Below, one piece after another: positions 45,642 through 55,234 of a stretch of DNA of 64,000 bases. Position numbers and translations under genes: made by a program. A model generated the notes under the pieces. That model was not told where the DNA came from. It worked only from the letters and a program-made list of their open reading frames with translations, and ran no database searches. Positions within the stretch are counted from its first letter, which is position 1, and each line of letters opens with the position of its first letter. The DNA is from Symmachiella macrocystis (GTDB lineage Bacteria; Planctomycetota; Planctomycetia; Planctomycetales; Planctomycetaceae). The DNA is taken from assembly GCF_007860075.1 (NCBI RefSeq), contig NZ_SJPP01000001.1, positions 4,003,490 to 4,067,489 of the forward strand, written 5' to 3'.

Positions 45642-48300
45642 GTTGTTTCCAATATTCATAAAGCAACGAAACCACTAGGGCCGTCCAACCGGTTTGATGG
45701 CTCGCACCGACGCCGGCACCCGTGTCGCCGTTGAAGTATTCTGAAAAATGGACGTAGTCCCGCCAGTGGGGATCCGTTTGAAAATAGTCGTTGTCGCCAA
45801 ACACTGCCCGACGTCCGTCTTGCGCTGCGTCGCGCAGAAAAATGTTGCATAACCGCTGTGCCAGTTCGCCGGCGACTTCGTCGAGGCTCATCCAGACACC
45901 GGAACCGGTGGGGCATTCGACTTTGTAGCTGTCACCGTAATAACGTGAAAACTCGTGGAGCGAACGGACGATGGTGTAATTCACCGGAAACCAAATCGGG
46001 CCCCGCCAGTTGGAATTGCCGCCGAATAAACGACTATCGGACTCGGCCGGAGTATACTTGACCTCAAACTTCTGCCCGCCGGCATCGAACTCGTAAGGAT
46101 GCTCTAAATGATAGCGGGAGACGGACCGTATTCCGTAGTCGGACAAGAACTCCTCGGGATCGAGCATCCGCCGCAACACCGCCGTGAGTCGATCCGTGGA
46201 CAATATGGCCAGGATATGCGCTCCGTTTTGGCCAGGCTCCTTCACCGGTGCCACATTTTTTAATAGGTCGGGCCGGTTGCCAATAAACCATTTTGCCGCT
46301 TCGTTAAACTTCTCCAATCCCTTTCCCTGCTCGCGTTCCGCTGACTCGACAAAGACGGCGAACAAGGGCACTAAACCGACCATTGAGTGAATTTTGACCG
46401 GAATCGATTCTCCACTGGGCAAGGAAATCACATCGTAAAAGAATTCGTCCTCGGCATCCCACAGATTGATTCCTGCGCCATCCATGTTGGTCATGGCATG
46501 GGCGATGTTAAGGAAGTGCTCGAAGTACTTGACCGCCATGTTTTGATAGAGCGGTTCTTCGACAGCCAACTCGGATGCGATGTTGAGCATGGTCGCACAG
46601 TAGAGGGCCATCCAACTCGTTCCATCACTCTGTTCCAGCGTTCCCCCATCGGGCAGCGGTTTGTCGCGGTCGAAACAACCAATGTTGTCCATTCCCAAAA
46701 ACCCACCGCCAAAAATGTCCCGCCCGCTGTCGTCTTTGCGATTCACCCAATAGCTGAAATTCAACATGCCGTTCTGGAACATCTGCTTTAAAAACTTTGT
46801 ATCGCCGGTTCCTTTTTGCTCCAATTCAATCTGATAGACCCGCCACGCCGCCCAGCAAAGCACAGGCGGATTGACATCGTCGAAGTTCCATTCGTACGCC
46901 GGATACTGACCGTTGGCGTGCTGGTACCACTCGTAGCCCATCATCAACAGTTGCTGTTTGGCAAATGCGGGATCGATGTGCGAAATGGCGATGCAATGAA
47001 ACGCCAAATCCCAGGAGGCGTACCAAGGATATTCCCAGGCATCGGGCATCAAAATCACATCGGCGTTGTGCAGTTGCTTCCACCGCCAGTTACGGCCCTT
47101 CCAGCGTGATTCGGGGGGCGTTGGCTGCGTGGGATCCCCTTTTAACCAACGGTACACATCAAAATGGTAGTACTGTTTAGACCAGAGCAAACTGCCAAAG
47201 GCTTGTCGCGCTACGAGCTGGGAATCGTCAGACAGTGTCGGCGGTCGCATTGCCTCGTAGAATTCATCCGCATCGGCGATTCGAGCGGCGAACACGGCGT
47301 CGAAATCCTCAAAGGGGTCCGCCGATGACTCCGGTGCAAAGCGGAGTTCGACGACAAATTCCTCGCCGGGCGGAATCATCGCATGGGCATGCCCGGTCAT
47401 TTTGCTGCCGCGCTCACGATTGATGGCGCTGCTGTCGTTGTTGATGACGGCATTGTGAAATCCGTCTTTGACGTACCGTGAGAGATTTTTGGATTTATCG
47501 ATGCGGCTAAAATTGGTTTCGTTTTCGGTGAACAACAGATCGACCGACCGACCATCGGAGGCGCGTATCTGCCAGGAGCGGGTCGCGAATTCCGGATGTG
47601 TGGTCGTGGCCACGCCGGGCGCCACTTGCTGAATCGCCGGGCGCGTTTGATCCGTTTCCCAGGACCAAGTGTTGCGATACCACAGGTGTGGCAGGATATG
47701 AATCGGCGCTGCATCGTGTCCGCGATTCACGGCGGTGATACGGCAGAGAATATCCTCAGGCCCCGCCTTGGCATATTCGATGAACACGTCGAAATAGCGA
47801 TTGGCCAGGAATTCATCGTGCAGTGCATCAAACAGTTCGTACTCCTGTTGTGACTGGTCTCTATTGCCGTTGACCTCGACCAGTTCTTCGTAGGGATACT
47901 CCACCTGCGGGTATTTGTAGAGCATCTTCATGTAGGAGTGCGTCGGCGTGCCGTCTAGAAAGAAGTAGTACTCCTTCACGTCTTCGCCGTGGTTTCCTTG
48001 CAGGTTGCTCAGGCCAAACATCCGCTCCTTCAAGATGGGATCTTTTTCGTTCCACAATCCCACGGCGAGGCACAGGTGTTGTTTCTGATCGCAAAACCCG
48101 CCGATGCCGTCTTCGTTCCAGCGGTAGACGCGACTGCGGGCATGATCGTGGGGGAAATAATTCCACGCATCGCCGTCGGCGCTGTAATCTTCACGGACTG
48201 TGCCCCAGGCTCGATCACTTAGGTACGTTCCCCATCGCTTCCAATCGACCGTTCCGGCATCGTGGTCGGCAAGTCGATCGAGTTCCGGATTCTTGGACAT
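45628..48300 (-). CDS. MGH1/GH63-like glucosidase
   Basis: In this 890-residue cytoplasmic protein (no signal peptide), the N-terminal beta region has WGTVREDYSADGDAWNYFPHDHARSRVYRW, and the (alpha/alpha)6 barrel carries MPDAWEYPWYASWDLAFHC, GGGFLGMDNIGCFDR and NSNWRGPIWFPVNY. These match the mannosylglycerate hydrolase/GH63-type family often annotated simply as 'glucosidase', with the acid Asp in SWDLAFH and a base in the last region. It shares an operon with a debranching enzyme. Substrates may be glucosyl oligosaccharides or glucosylglycerate-type solutes; this is not resolved. Confidence 0.86.
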   Translation of the reverse strand: MSKNPELDRLADHDAGTVDWKRWGTYLSDRAWGTVREDYSADGDAWNYFPHDHARSRVYRWNEDGIGGFCDQKQHLCLAVGLWNEKDPILKERMFGLSNLQGNHGEDVKEYYFFLDGTPTHSYMKMLYKYPQVEYPYEELVEVNGNRDQSQQEYELFDALHDEFLANRYFDVFIEYAKAGPEDILCRITAVNRGHDAAPIHILPHLWYRNTWSWETDQTRPAIQQVAPGVATTTHPEFATRSWQIRASDGRSVDLLFTENETNFSRIDKSKNLSRYVKDGFHNAVINNDSSAINRERGSKMTGHAHAMIPPGEEFVVELRFAPESSADPFEDFDAVFAARIADADEFYEAMRPPTLSDDSQLVARQAFGSLLWSKQYYHFDVYRWLKGDPTQPTPPESRWKGRNWRWKQLHNADVILMPDAWEYPWYASWDLAFHCIAISHIDPAFAKQQLLMMGYEWYQHANGQYPAYEWNFDDVNPPVLCWAAWRVYQIELEQKGTGDTKFLKQMFQNGMLNFSYWVNRKDDSGRDIFGGGFLGMDNIGCFDRDKPLPDGGTLEQSDGTSWMALYCATMLNIASELAVEEPLYQNMAVKYFEHFLNIAHAMTNMDGAGINLWDAEDEFFYDVISLPSGESIPVKIHSMVGLVPLFAVFVESAEREQGKGLEKFNEAAKWFIGNRPDLLKNVAPVKEPGQNGAHILAILSTDRLTAVLRRMLDPEEFLSDYGIRSVSRYHLEHPYEFDAGGQKFEVKYTPAESDSRLFGGNSNWRGPIWFPVNYTIVRSLHEFSRYYGDSYKVECPTGSGVWMSLDEVAGELAQRLCNIFLRDAAQDGRRAVFGDNDYFQTDPHWRDYVHFSEYFNGDTGAGVGASHQTGWTALVVSLLYEYWKQHERG

Positions 48301-48876
48301 CTTGCGAGTTTGCTTTCTGTCGAAAGGAATGCGAGTCGTTTTTTCCTGACCGCTTTAACCGACTTGACCGGACATCAAATCAGCGGCCCGCCCTGCCGCA
48401 GATTAATCCGGCTTCAGGCACTGCTGCATCAGGCACTGCTGCATGTTATCGTCTACAGGGCATCGTCTCTGCTCTCCAACCGGTGCCGCTGCAAATCAGT
48501 TTGCTGATTGTACAAAATCTTTCCCTGCAATGCTTTGAACCACCCCCAGTTTTCGAGTTAGCGAAGCGTTAGAAAAAGGGGCATCGCAAGCCTGCTCGAC
48601 AACCGATGTGGGCGATTGTTCCATTGCGTACTAGTCCGATTCAATGGAGGGCGCAATCAATAGCTGCTATGGCTTTCACGCAACGGCAGCGTGCTGAGTT
48701 GTGCGTGAATCGTGTAGACGAATGCGCTATTGAGCGGGCTGACGCAAAGAGATGAAGCCATGCCATCGTGCGGTCGCCGATCGAACGACGTTGCCAGACA
48801 CGATTACGGGGCAATCGAGGTGAGATGGCAAGGTAAGCAGGGGTCTCCTGAGAAGTCCCGCATCCGTGTGAAATGA
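48301..48876. other. Spacer between glucosidase gene and tRNA-Arg
   Basis: About 575 bp. A leftward frame at 48641-48931 runs into the tRNA gene and is judged spurious. A 15-bp tandem repeat lies at 48415-48444. The rest shows no gene. Confidence 0.45.
48415..48444. repeat. 15-bp perfect tandem duplication
   Basis: CAGGCACTGCTGCAT occurs twice head to tail (48415-48429 and 48430-48444), about 115 bp upstream of the glucosidase gene. It is a probable slippage product. Confidence 0.85.
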
Positions 48877-48905
48877 AATCAGCCCTTGCAAAATAAGGGC
48901 TGATT
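48877..48905 (-). terminator. Terminator of tRNA-Arg
   Basis: AATCAGCCCTT and AAGGGCTGATT pair perfectly over 11 bp with a 7-nt loop, starting 2 nt after the last base of the tRNA on the - strand. TCATTTC follows, a moderate T-tract. Confidence 0.7.
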
Positions 48906-48907
48906 AG

Positions 48908-48981
48908 TACCCCCGAGTGGATTCGAACCACTAACCTTCGGCTTCGGAGGCCGACGCTCTATCCAGTTGAGCTACGGGGGC
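48908..48981 (-). tRNA. tRNA-Arg, anticodon CCG
   Basis: The - strand folds as a full cloverleaf of 74 nt: acceptor GCCCCCG with CGGGGGT, D-stem GCTC/GAGC, anticodon stem TCGGC/GCCGA around loop CTCCGAA (anticodon CCG, reading CGG), variable AGGTT, and T-arm AGTGG-TTCGAAT-CCACT. The discriminator is A. The first acceptor pair is G-U. The 3' CCA is not encoded. Confidence 0.95.
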
Positions 48982-49183
48982 AGTTTTTGGGGGGGAACGA
49001 CACGGAGTTTAACCTGGGGATTCTGCTTCGTCAATGACTTCGTGGCATGTGGGGCATGCGCCGATCCTGCTTAGCACCTTGGAGAGGCGCTTGCGGCTGC
49101 AGGATCGCTTGTGATACGTTCGCGGCTTCGTTGCGGGCCTTGAATAGAGCGTATTGCAAACCCTGGCTGTCGGGAGAGCTGAT

Positions 49184-50506
49184 ATGTCGCATGAATTAAA
49201 GGAAGTCGATGTGGGGCCGCCGCTACCGTCGACGTTCCGGCAATATCTCCGCTCGATGGGGCCGGGGATTATTGTTGTCTTGACCTGGCTGGGAGCGGGG
49301 GACATCGTTGAGTGCGGTATCTCCGGGGGGAACTACGGCTATGCGCTGATGTGGATCATCGCCGTGGCCCTGATCATGCGGTATCTGTTTGTGTCGTTGA
49401 TCGCCAAATACCAACTCTGCAATCAGCATGGTGAAGGAGTGCTGGACGGCTTGGCCCGGCTGCATCCCTGGTACGCCCCGTTTTTGATGGTGGTGGCTAT
49501 CGTGATGGGCCACATTTACGGGTCCTATATGTCTGTGGGCATCGGCGAAAGTTGCGTGGCGATTGCGGGATTCGGCGAGACTTGGCAATGGGCGACGCTG
49601 TGGTGCTTGGTCGCTTTGGCGATCGTGTTTTGGCCGGTTTATGGATACTTGGAAATCGTCTTCAAGGTCATGCTGGCTCTGTTGGCCGTCTCGTTGATCG
49701 GGCTGGCGGCGTGGGTTGGTCCCAGTCCTAGCGGAATTCTCGAAGGTGTGTTTGAATTCAAGCTTCCTGAGCAAAAGGGAGAATTTGATTCCTTATTGAT
49801 CGCCATCGGCATGCTGGGAGCCATCGGCGGTTCGTTGATGAATTTGGCGTATCCCTATTTTCTGGACCAGAAAGGCTGGAAGGGGCCCCGCTATCGCCGG
49901 CTGCAAATATACGACTTCTTATTGGCAGTTATTGTCATGATAGTGCTCGATTTGGCCATCTGGACGGTCGGAGCGGAGCTGATTTACGGCACGGGCGCTC
50001 ACATTACGACCTTGGAGGATTTGTCGACGCTGCTGAGCAAGGTGTTGGGCAGCGGCGGGCGGTTGCTGTTTCATCTGGGGGTCTTCGCCGCCGTATTTAC
50101 CTCGCTGGTGGGACATGCGGTCGGATTGGGGATGATTGCCAGTCATGGCTATTTGCGCTGGCAGGCGGGCAACGGTCCATTGCAGGGAGATTACCGGACG
50201 CATCCACTGTATCGTGCCGTCGTGGTCTGGATCCTGGTGTCACCATTGGTTTGGACCATGCCGGGAATGCCGGACTTTGTGCAATTGACTTTGATCACGA
50301 ATAGCTTTCAGGTGGTGCTGATCCCGATACTTGCCGGGGGGCTGTGGATGATCACCGCTCGTCGCCGGTTTATTGGCGAGAAATATCGCAATCGCTGGTG
50401 GGAAAACGGAATTATGGGGTTGGTTTTCTTCCTCGCACTATTTGCCACGGTGGGATCAGTCAAATCGGTTTTCGAGGCCGTGCAGTCATTGTTGGAACGC
50501 ACCTGA
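49184..50506 (+). CDS. Nramp-related transporter lacking canonical metal-binding motifs
   Basis: The ATG at 49184, with GGGAGAG upstream, gives 440 residues and about eleven hydrophobic helices. The overall order and phrases such as GPGIIVVLTWLGAGDIVECG and GMLGAIGGSLMNLAYPYF are Nramp-like. In true Nramp Mn/Fe transporters the first helix has DPGN and the sixth MPH. Here the first is GAGD (Asp and Asn replaced) and the sixth has GGSLMN without the Met-His pair, so the ion and mechanism are open. FLDQKGWKGPRYRRLQ follows helix six. It is a family member with changed specificity, possibly Mg2+ or an organic substrate (inference). Confidence 0.8.
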   Translation: MSHELKEVDVGPPLPSTFRQYLRSMGPGIIVVLTWLGAGDIVECGISGGNYGYALMWIIAVALIMRYLFVSLIAKYQLCNQHGEGVLDGLARLHPWYAPFLMVVAIVMGHIYGSYMSVGIGESCVAIAGFGETWQWATLWCLVALAIVFWPVYGYLEIVFKVMLALLAVSLIGLAAWVGPSPSGILEGVFEFKLPEQKGEFDSLLIAIGMLGAIGGSLMNLAYPYFLDQKGWKGPRYRRLQIYDFLLAVIVMIVLDLAIWTVGAELIYGTGAHITTLEDLSTLLSKVLGSGGRLLFHLGVFAAVFTSLVGHAVGLGMIASHGYLRWQAGNGPLQGDYRTHPLYRAVVVWILVSPLVWTMPGMPDFVQLTLITNSFQVVLIPILAGGLWMITARRRFIGEKYRNRWWENGIMGLVFFLALFATVGSVKSVFEAVQSLLERT

Positions 50507-50588
50507 ATTGTAGGCGGGGCGGGTGGAATTGTTGCTGGGCCCAACAGAGTCACATTCCGACTCGGATTGGTTTCCAGCCCGAATGCGC

Positions 50589-50630
50589 GGGAAACGGGCA
50601 GATTCCCTTTTCACCGTCGCCCGGTTTCCC
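50589..50630. other. Hairpin upstream of cysC
   Basis: GGGAAACGGGC (50589-50599) pairs with GCCCGGTTTCCC (50619-50630) with one bulged G and a 19-nt loop, 66 bp before cysC. There is no T-run. It may end the transporter transcript or be a leader structure. Confidence 0.4.
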
Positions 50631-50696
50631 TAGTATGGGCCTCGCGATTCAAAACAAGCAAAAAACGTACGAGAAACTTTAAGGAGCAATGGACGG

Positions 50697-51308
<612 letters not shown>

Positions 51309-51333
51309 TCGAAACGGTATAGTGACAATGCAC

Positions 51334-51372
51334 ACACCCGCTGGGCCGTTGGTCGAGCGGGTGTTGTTTTTT
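51334..51372 (+). terminator. Rho-independent terminator of cysC
   Basis: ACACCCGCT (51334-51342) and AGCGGGTGT (51356-51364) form a perfect 9-bp stem with a 13-nt loop, then TGTTTTTTG. It begins 26 nt after the cysC stop. Confidence 0.85.
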
Positions 51373-51410
51373 GGGATTCGGTTTAGTTCATTGCGACAAG
51401 GGGACGTCTC

Positions 51411-52112
51411 ATGCGGCGAGTGATGTTGGGTCTAACGGGATTGGTCGTGCTCTCACTGCTAGGCGGCACAGTGATCGCTGCTGAGCCGACCGCGCGGATT
51501 GTGACATTGGGGGATTCGATCACCAAAGGCGTTCGCACCGGTGTGAAGCAGCAAGAGACATTCGCCGCCTTGCTGCAAGCTGTGCTGCAAGAGCAGGGAC
51601 GCGACGTCGAAGTTACCAATGTCGGCATCGGCGGTGAACGGACTGACCAGGCGCTGAAGCGGTTGGACAAAATCATTGCTCTCAAGCCGGGGATTGTCAC
51701 CGTGATGTACGGGACGAATGACAGTTACGTCGACAAGGGCAAGACGCAATCGCGGATTACTGTCGACGAGTATCGCGAAAACCTCATGCAGATCGTCAAA
51801 CGACTCCGCAAGGCGGGAATCCAACCGGTCTTGATGACTGAACCACGATGGGGCAAAACAGCCGGACCGAACGGTGTGGGCGAACATCCGAATTTACGCC
51901 TCGAAAAATACGTGGCAGCCTGCCGCAAAGTCGCCAAGAAAATGGAGGTTCCGCTCGTGGATCATTTTCAAATCTGGACCGACGCCGAAACCGCCGGCAC
52001 AACCATCGGCGATTGGACAACCGACCAGTGCCATCCCAACCCGGAAGGGCACCGCCACCTGAATCAAGCCATTGTGCCGGTCATCTTGACGACATTGCCA
52101 GCGGACAAGTGA
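51411..52112 (+). CDS. Secreted SGNH/GDSL esterase
   Basis: This 233-residue protein has a signal peptide (about 1-24, VIAA|EP). The blocks are complete: Ser36 in LGDSITKG, Gly in NVGIGGERT (about 70-77), Asn103 in YGTNDSY, and Asp205/His208 in DQCHPNPEGH. It is a periplasmic or secreted hydrolase of ester bonds, as in carbohydrate or phospholipid esterases. It lies convergent to a PhyH gene, sharing a large hairpin at 52121-52159. The substrate is unknown. Confidence 0.88.
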   Translation: MRRVMLGLTGLVVLSLLGGTVIAAEPTARIVTLGDSITKGVRTGVKQQETFAALLQAVLQEQGRDVEVTNVGIGGERTDQALKRLDKIIALKPGIVTVMYGTNDSYVDKGKTQSRITVDEYRENLMQIVKRLRKAGIQPVLMTEPRWGKTAGPNGVGEHPNLRLEKYVAACRKVAKKMEVPLVDHFQIWTDAETAGTTIGDWTTDQCHPNPEGHRHLNQAIVPVILTTLPADK

Positions 52113-52120
52113 TACGTCAG

Positions 52121-52159
52121 CGCAGCCGTAGGTCATGCACAGCATGACCTACGGCTGCG
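52121..52159. terminator. 18-bp stem hairpin between convergent genes
   Basis: CGCAGCCGTAGGTCATGC (52121-52138) and its perfect complement at 52142-52159 leave only a 3-nt loop. The TAG stop of the PhyH gene (52149-52151, - strand) is within the right arm. There is no strong T-run on either side, so it may act as a transcript barrier or end-stabilising structure. Confidence 0.65.
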
Positions 52160-52958
52160 GTCGGATCCAATGGCGGTAGAGTGGTTGGACGTTGGCGGGT
52201 AGTTTTTTGTAGACCGCGGGATCGACGGAGGGGACGAGGTTTTCGCTGGCTCCAGGCTCGGTGACCATTTGTTTTCGCAGGTCGGATTCAGGACGCAAGA
52301 CTTCAAGATTCAACCACCAGGGGGCGTAGCGGACCGCTAGCGCGACGCGCGCATTCGAGGCACTGTTCGGTGCGGTGGTGTGCCACAAGCGGCTATCGAA
52401 AACCAACACGCTGCCGGCGGCGCCGGCGACATGGACCTCTTGGGGGTGCGGCGCTTCGCTCTCGACACCGCAAGCAGGGTCGGTGGGATTGGTGGAAATA
52501 CGATGGCTGCCGGGAACAACCAAGGTGCCGCCGTTGCCGGCATCAAAGGGTGAGAGCATCCACAATGTGGTCAGGTGTAGCACCGCATCGCCATAAGGCG
52601 CCTGGACATGCCCGGCGTTGTTCTGGTTGAACGGCCAGTCGGCGTGCCATTTGCCGCGAACGTTTCCCGGCTGATTGATAATGGCCGAGGTGAACGAAAT
52701 TCGCACCTGCTCGCCGAGCACCTGCTGCACGAATTCCAATAACCGTGGTTCAGCTAAATAGGGGGCGAACGATTGATCGTGGTTGATCAAACCCGGAACA
52801 AAATCGACACCCTGAGGCGACTCATATTGGCCGCATTCGCGCTTGACCGTCGCTTCGATACGACTACGAATTTCGTCGCAGCGGTCATTGGGGATCACAT
52901 TGTCGATCACACAAAACCCGCTCGTTCGAAACGTCCGCAATAACGAATTGTTGTCCAT
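52149..52958 (-). CDS. Phytanoyl-CoA dioxygenase (PhyH) family protein
   Basis: This 269-residue Fe(II)/2-oxoglutarate-dependent oxygenase has iron ligands His105 and Asp107 (WHADWPF) and distal His193 (RLWHTTAPN). Arg204 (NARVALAVRY) is the probable 2-oxoglutarate ligand, and MLSPFDAGNGGTLVVPGSH is the family core. The family hydroxylates very diverse small molecules, so the substrate is open. It is the last gene of a leftward operon with a sodium:solute symporter 43 bp upstream, suggesting that it may act on the imported compound (inference). Confidence 0.88.
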   Translation of the reverse strand: MDNNSLLRTFRTSGFCVIDNVIPNDRCDEIRSRIEATVKRECGQYESPQGVDFVPGLINHDQSFAPYLAEPRLLEFVQQVLGEQVRISFTSAIINQPGNVRGKWHADWPFNQNNAGHVQAPYGDAVLHLTTLWMLSPFDAGNGGTLVVPGSHRISTNPTDPACGVESEAPHPQEVHVAGAAGSVLVFDSRLWHTTAPNSASNARVALAVRYAPWWLNLEVLRPESDLRKQMVTEPGASENLVPSVDPAVYKKLPANVQPLYRHWIRPQP

Positions 52959-53001
52959 AGTCGTTGTCCAAACCCTGAGAAGTTGCGCTCCGAACCAAAG
53001 G

Positions 53002-54543
53002 TCAGCTGGCGATGTCGTGGCGGAATAGGCGAATCAACACGCTGGCAATGCAACCGCACACAATGGACGCCGCGAGTGAAACGGGAAAAATCCATTGATA
53101 GCTAATCGGTTCGGATGCAATCACGGAGGTATCCGGCGCTGCGGAGAGTTGGCTGAAATAATCGACACCAAAGTTCCAATACGCCACAATTGCCGCAGCT
53201 AAAAATCCGCACGCAGCCCCAACAATCGCACCCCAGGCGGTGGCGAAGCGAACAAAGACCGCCATGAAAAACAGCGAAAACATCGGCGCAACGAACAACC
53301 CGATCGTGCGCTTTGTCTTTTCTAAAAAATTGCCGGGTACATGATCCAGGTGCGCACTGGCCATGACCACAGCGACACCGATCCCAAAGGCCAGCCAGCG
53401 CGCGATTCGCAAACGATGTTCTTCTGAAACGGGATGACGGCGGAAACGATCGATGAAATCGGTCATCACCACCGCACTGATCGAGTTCACGCCGGAATCG
53501 ATACTCGACATCGCCGCGGCGAACATTCCGCACACGACCAAACCGGACAGTCCCACCGGCAGTTCGTGAGAGATGAAGCGCGGGAACAGAATATCGGCAT
53601 CGGCGGCGATCGTTCTCCCCTCAGGAAGTTCCGCTGGAAATTCTTGATAAAAGCCCAGCAACGAAAATCCCACAAGCGCCAACACGATGCTGACGGCCGC
53701 TCCGGCAATCGAATTGACTAAAAATGAACGACGGGCCGCGCTGGCATCGCGGGTGGCCATGAACCGTTGAATCGCCGTTTGGTCTCCTCCCGCTGTACAG
53801 ACCCACCACAACACGCCATGCAAAATTGTGCCGAACACAGTGACCCGCACATACGGATCCCAACTGAACAGTGGCTGCGTGTCCCAAGCGGGATTCCACG
53901 AGGTGGGAAACCAGTCGGTGCCGCCAATCTTGACCGTGGCCATCACGATCACCAACACTGCTCCACCAAACAGGAGCAGAAATTGCAGAAGGTCGGTAAT
54001 CACGACCGCTCGTAGACCTCCCATCGAGGCGTAGATAATGGCAATCGCACCAGTGGCGGCGGCCACGACTTGGAGTTGGTCATGCGACAGGTCCAACATT
54101 TCCAGTACGGCTTTGGAGGCGAGGTAGATCAACATCGACATCCAAGACAGCCGCAAGAGCACGAACATTACGGCTCCCAACATCCGCGCCGGCAGGCCCA
54201 GTCGCGTTTCCAACAGCTCATAAGCGCTGGTGACGCGTTGCCGCATATAGACGGGAATGAGCAGATAGCCGACGATAATATAGGAGAGCGGTATCGCCAG
54301 CATGCCGGTCAAAATGACGGGGCCTTTGTTGATCAGTTCGCCCGGGGTGGAGAGAAAACTAATCGTGCTGAACAGTGTCGCGAAGAGGGAAATGCCGATC
54401 AGCAACGGCGGCATGGCGTGATTGCCGGTGAAGTAGTCTCCGGTATCGGTTTGTCGGCGGCTGTAGTACCACCCCAGCCAGAGCACCAACGCGATGTAAC
54501 TCGCGACAACGACTCCGTCGATCCAGTGCAGGCCGCCGGTCAT
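53002..54543 (-). CDS. Sodium:solute symporter (SSS family)
   Basis: GGAGAG precedes the ATG. The 513-residue protein has 13 or so hydrophobic helices. SRRQTDTGDYFTGNHAMPPLLIG is the usual cytoplasmic start of SSS proteins, and WWVCTAGGDQTAIQRFMATRDASAARRS and CGMFAAAMSSIDSGVNSISAVVMTDF are signature stretches (the latter with the sodium-site Ser cluster). It couples sodium entry to uptake of a sugar, organic acid or similar. The gene lies between the PhyH gene and a winged-helix gene, all in one direction with gaps of about 40 bp. Confidence 0.92.
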   Translation of the reverse strand: MTGGLHWIDGVVVASYIALVLWLGWYYSRRQTDTGDYFTGNHAMPPLLIGISLFATLFSTISFLSTPGELINKGPVILTGMLAIPLSYIIVGYLLIPVYMRQRVTSAYELLETRLGLPARMLGAVMFVLLRLSWMSMLIYLASKAVLEMLDLSHDQLQVVAAATGAIAIIYASMGGLRAVVITDLLQFLLLFGGAVLVIVMATVKIGGTDWFPTSWNPAWDTQPLFSWDPYVRVTVFGTILHGVLWWVCTAGGDQTAIQRFMATRDASAARRSFLVNSIAGAAVSIVLALVGFSLLGFYQEFPAELPEGRTIAADADILFPRFISHELPVGLSGLVVCGMFAAAMSSIDSGVNSISAVVMTDFIDRFRRHPVSEEHRLRIARWLAFGIGVAVVMASAHLDHVPGNFLEKTKRTIGLFVAPMFSLFFMAVFVRFATAWGAIVGAACGFLAAAIVAYWNFGVDYFSQLSAAPDTSVIASEPISYQWIFPVSLAASIVCGCIASVLIRLFRHDIAS

Positions 54544-54580
54544 AGACTCTCCGTGAACGTTCCGTGATCCGCTTGCGCGC

Positions 54581-55090
54581 TCATTGCATTGCCAAGCCGT
54601 CGGCGCGGCGTAATTCTTCGAGATGTTCGCGGCCCGATTCGGTGATCGTCCAAACTCCGGGAACCGTCACCGGCTCAATATAATTCAGCGGTTCTTCCCG
54701 CATGGTTTTGCCGGCAATGCGGCATTCATGCTGCCATTCGGTTTCGCGCGTCTCATCAACATGCTGCTGTTTGTCACCAGCCGTGAGTCGCAGATGTTCT
54801 TCTAGATACTGAAACACCTGCCAATTCATAGCGGTCCCTCCCTCTCGAACCAACACCTCCAAGATCGGCCGTTTGAAGTGAATCCAAGTCGTTTGGTGCG
54901 CTTCCTCTCCGGAGTTCCGCGCTGCCTGGGCGGCGGCATTGATGCGCTGCGACACCGACTCGAGAATCTCCGCCGAGACGTTGAAATCGCCTTGCTTGAC
55001 GGAGTTCTCGGCATGACTCAATGAAGCAATCATCTCTTCGATTTGCGAGCAAAGATCGACTTTCATACGTTCCAGTGGTGTGGTTGGCAT
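54581..55090 (-). CDS. Winged-helix protein, Mrr N-terminal-like
   Basis: The ATG at 55090, with AGGAG upstream, gives 169 residues. Residues about 1-60 are helical. The second half (KRPILEVLVREGGTAMNWQVFQYLEEHLRL ... PGVWTITESGREHLEEL) resembles the N-terminal winged helix of Mrr-type restriction proteins and related DNA-binding modules; no nuclease domain is present. It may be a local regulator of the symporter/PhyH operon, or a stand-alone DNA-binding protein. The similarity is by eye and moderate. Confidence 0.6.
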   Translation of the reverse strand: MPTTPLERMKVDLCSQIEEMIASLSHAENSVKQGDFNVSAEILESVSQRINAAAQAARNSGEEAHQTTWIHFKRPILEVLVREGGTAMNWQVFQYLEEHLRLTAGDKQQHVDETRETEWQHECRIAGKTMREEPLNYIEPVTVPGVWTITESGREHLEELRRADGLAMQ

Positions 55091-55234
55091 GTTTGCCGCT
55101 CCTGATCTGCGTATATCAATTCCATTGATGCGACGACGGTTTCCCCGTCGATGGGTTGTCAAGTTTAACCGATTTGACCACGCGCTCCAACGCAGAGGTC
55201 ATCACGATCGCGAAGAGTTTTTTGCGACGGGAGA

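Noticed and set aside
48641-48931. Leftward frame of 96 codons overlapping tRNA-Arg
   Set aside because: It runs into a well-supported tRNA gene and has no family similarity.
49009-49305. Leftward frame ending with a CPTC-like pair
   Set aside because: It overlaps the Nramp-like gene start antisense and the cysteine pair is isolated; no family seen.
49184-50506. Canonical Mn/Fe Nramp transporter (mntH)
   Set aside because: The DPGN and MPH metal-site motifs are missing, so the symbol was not used.
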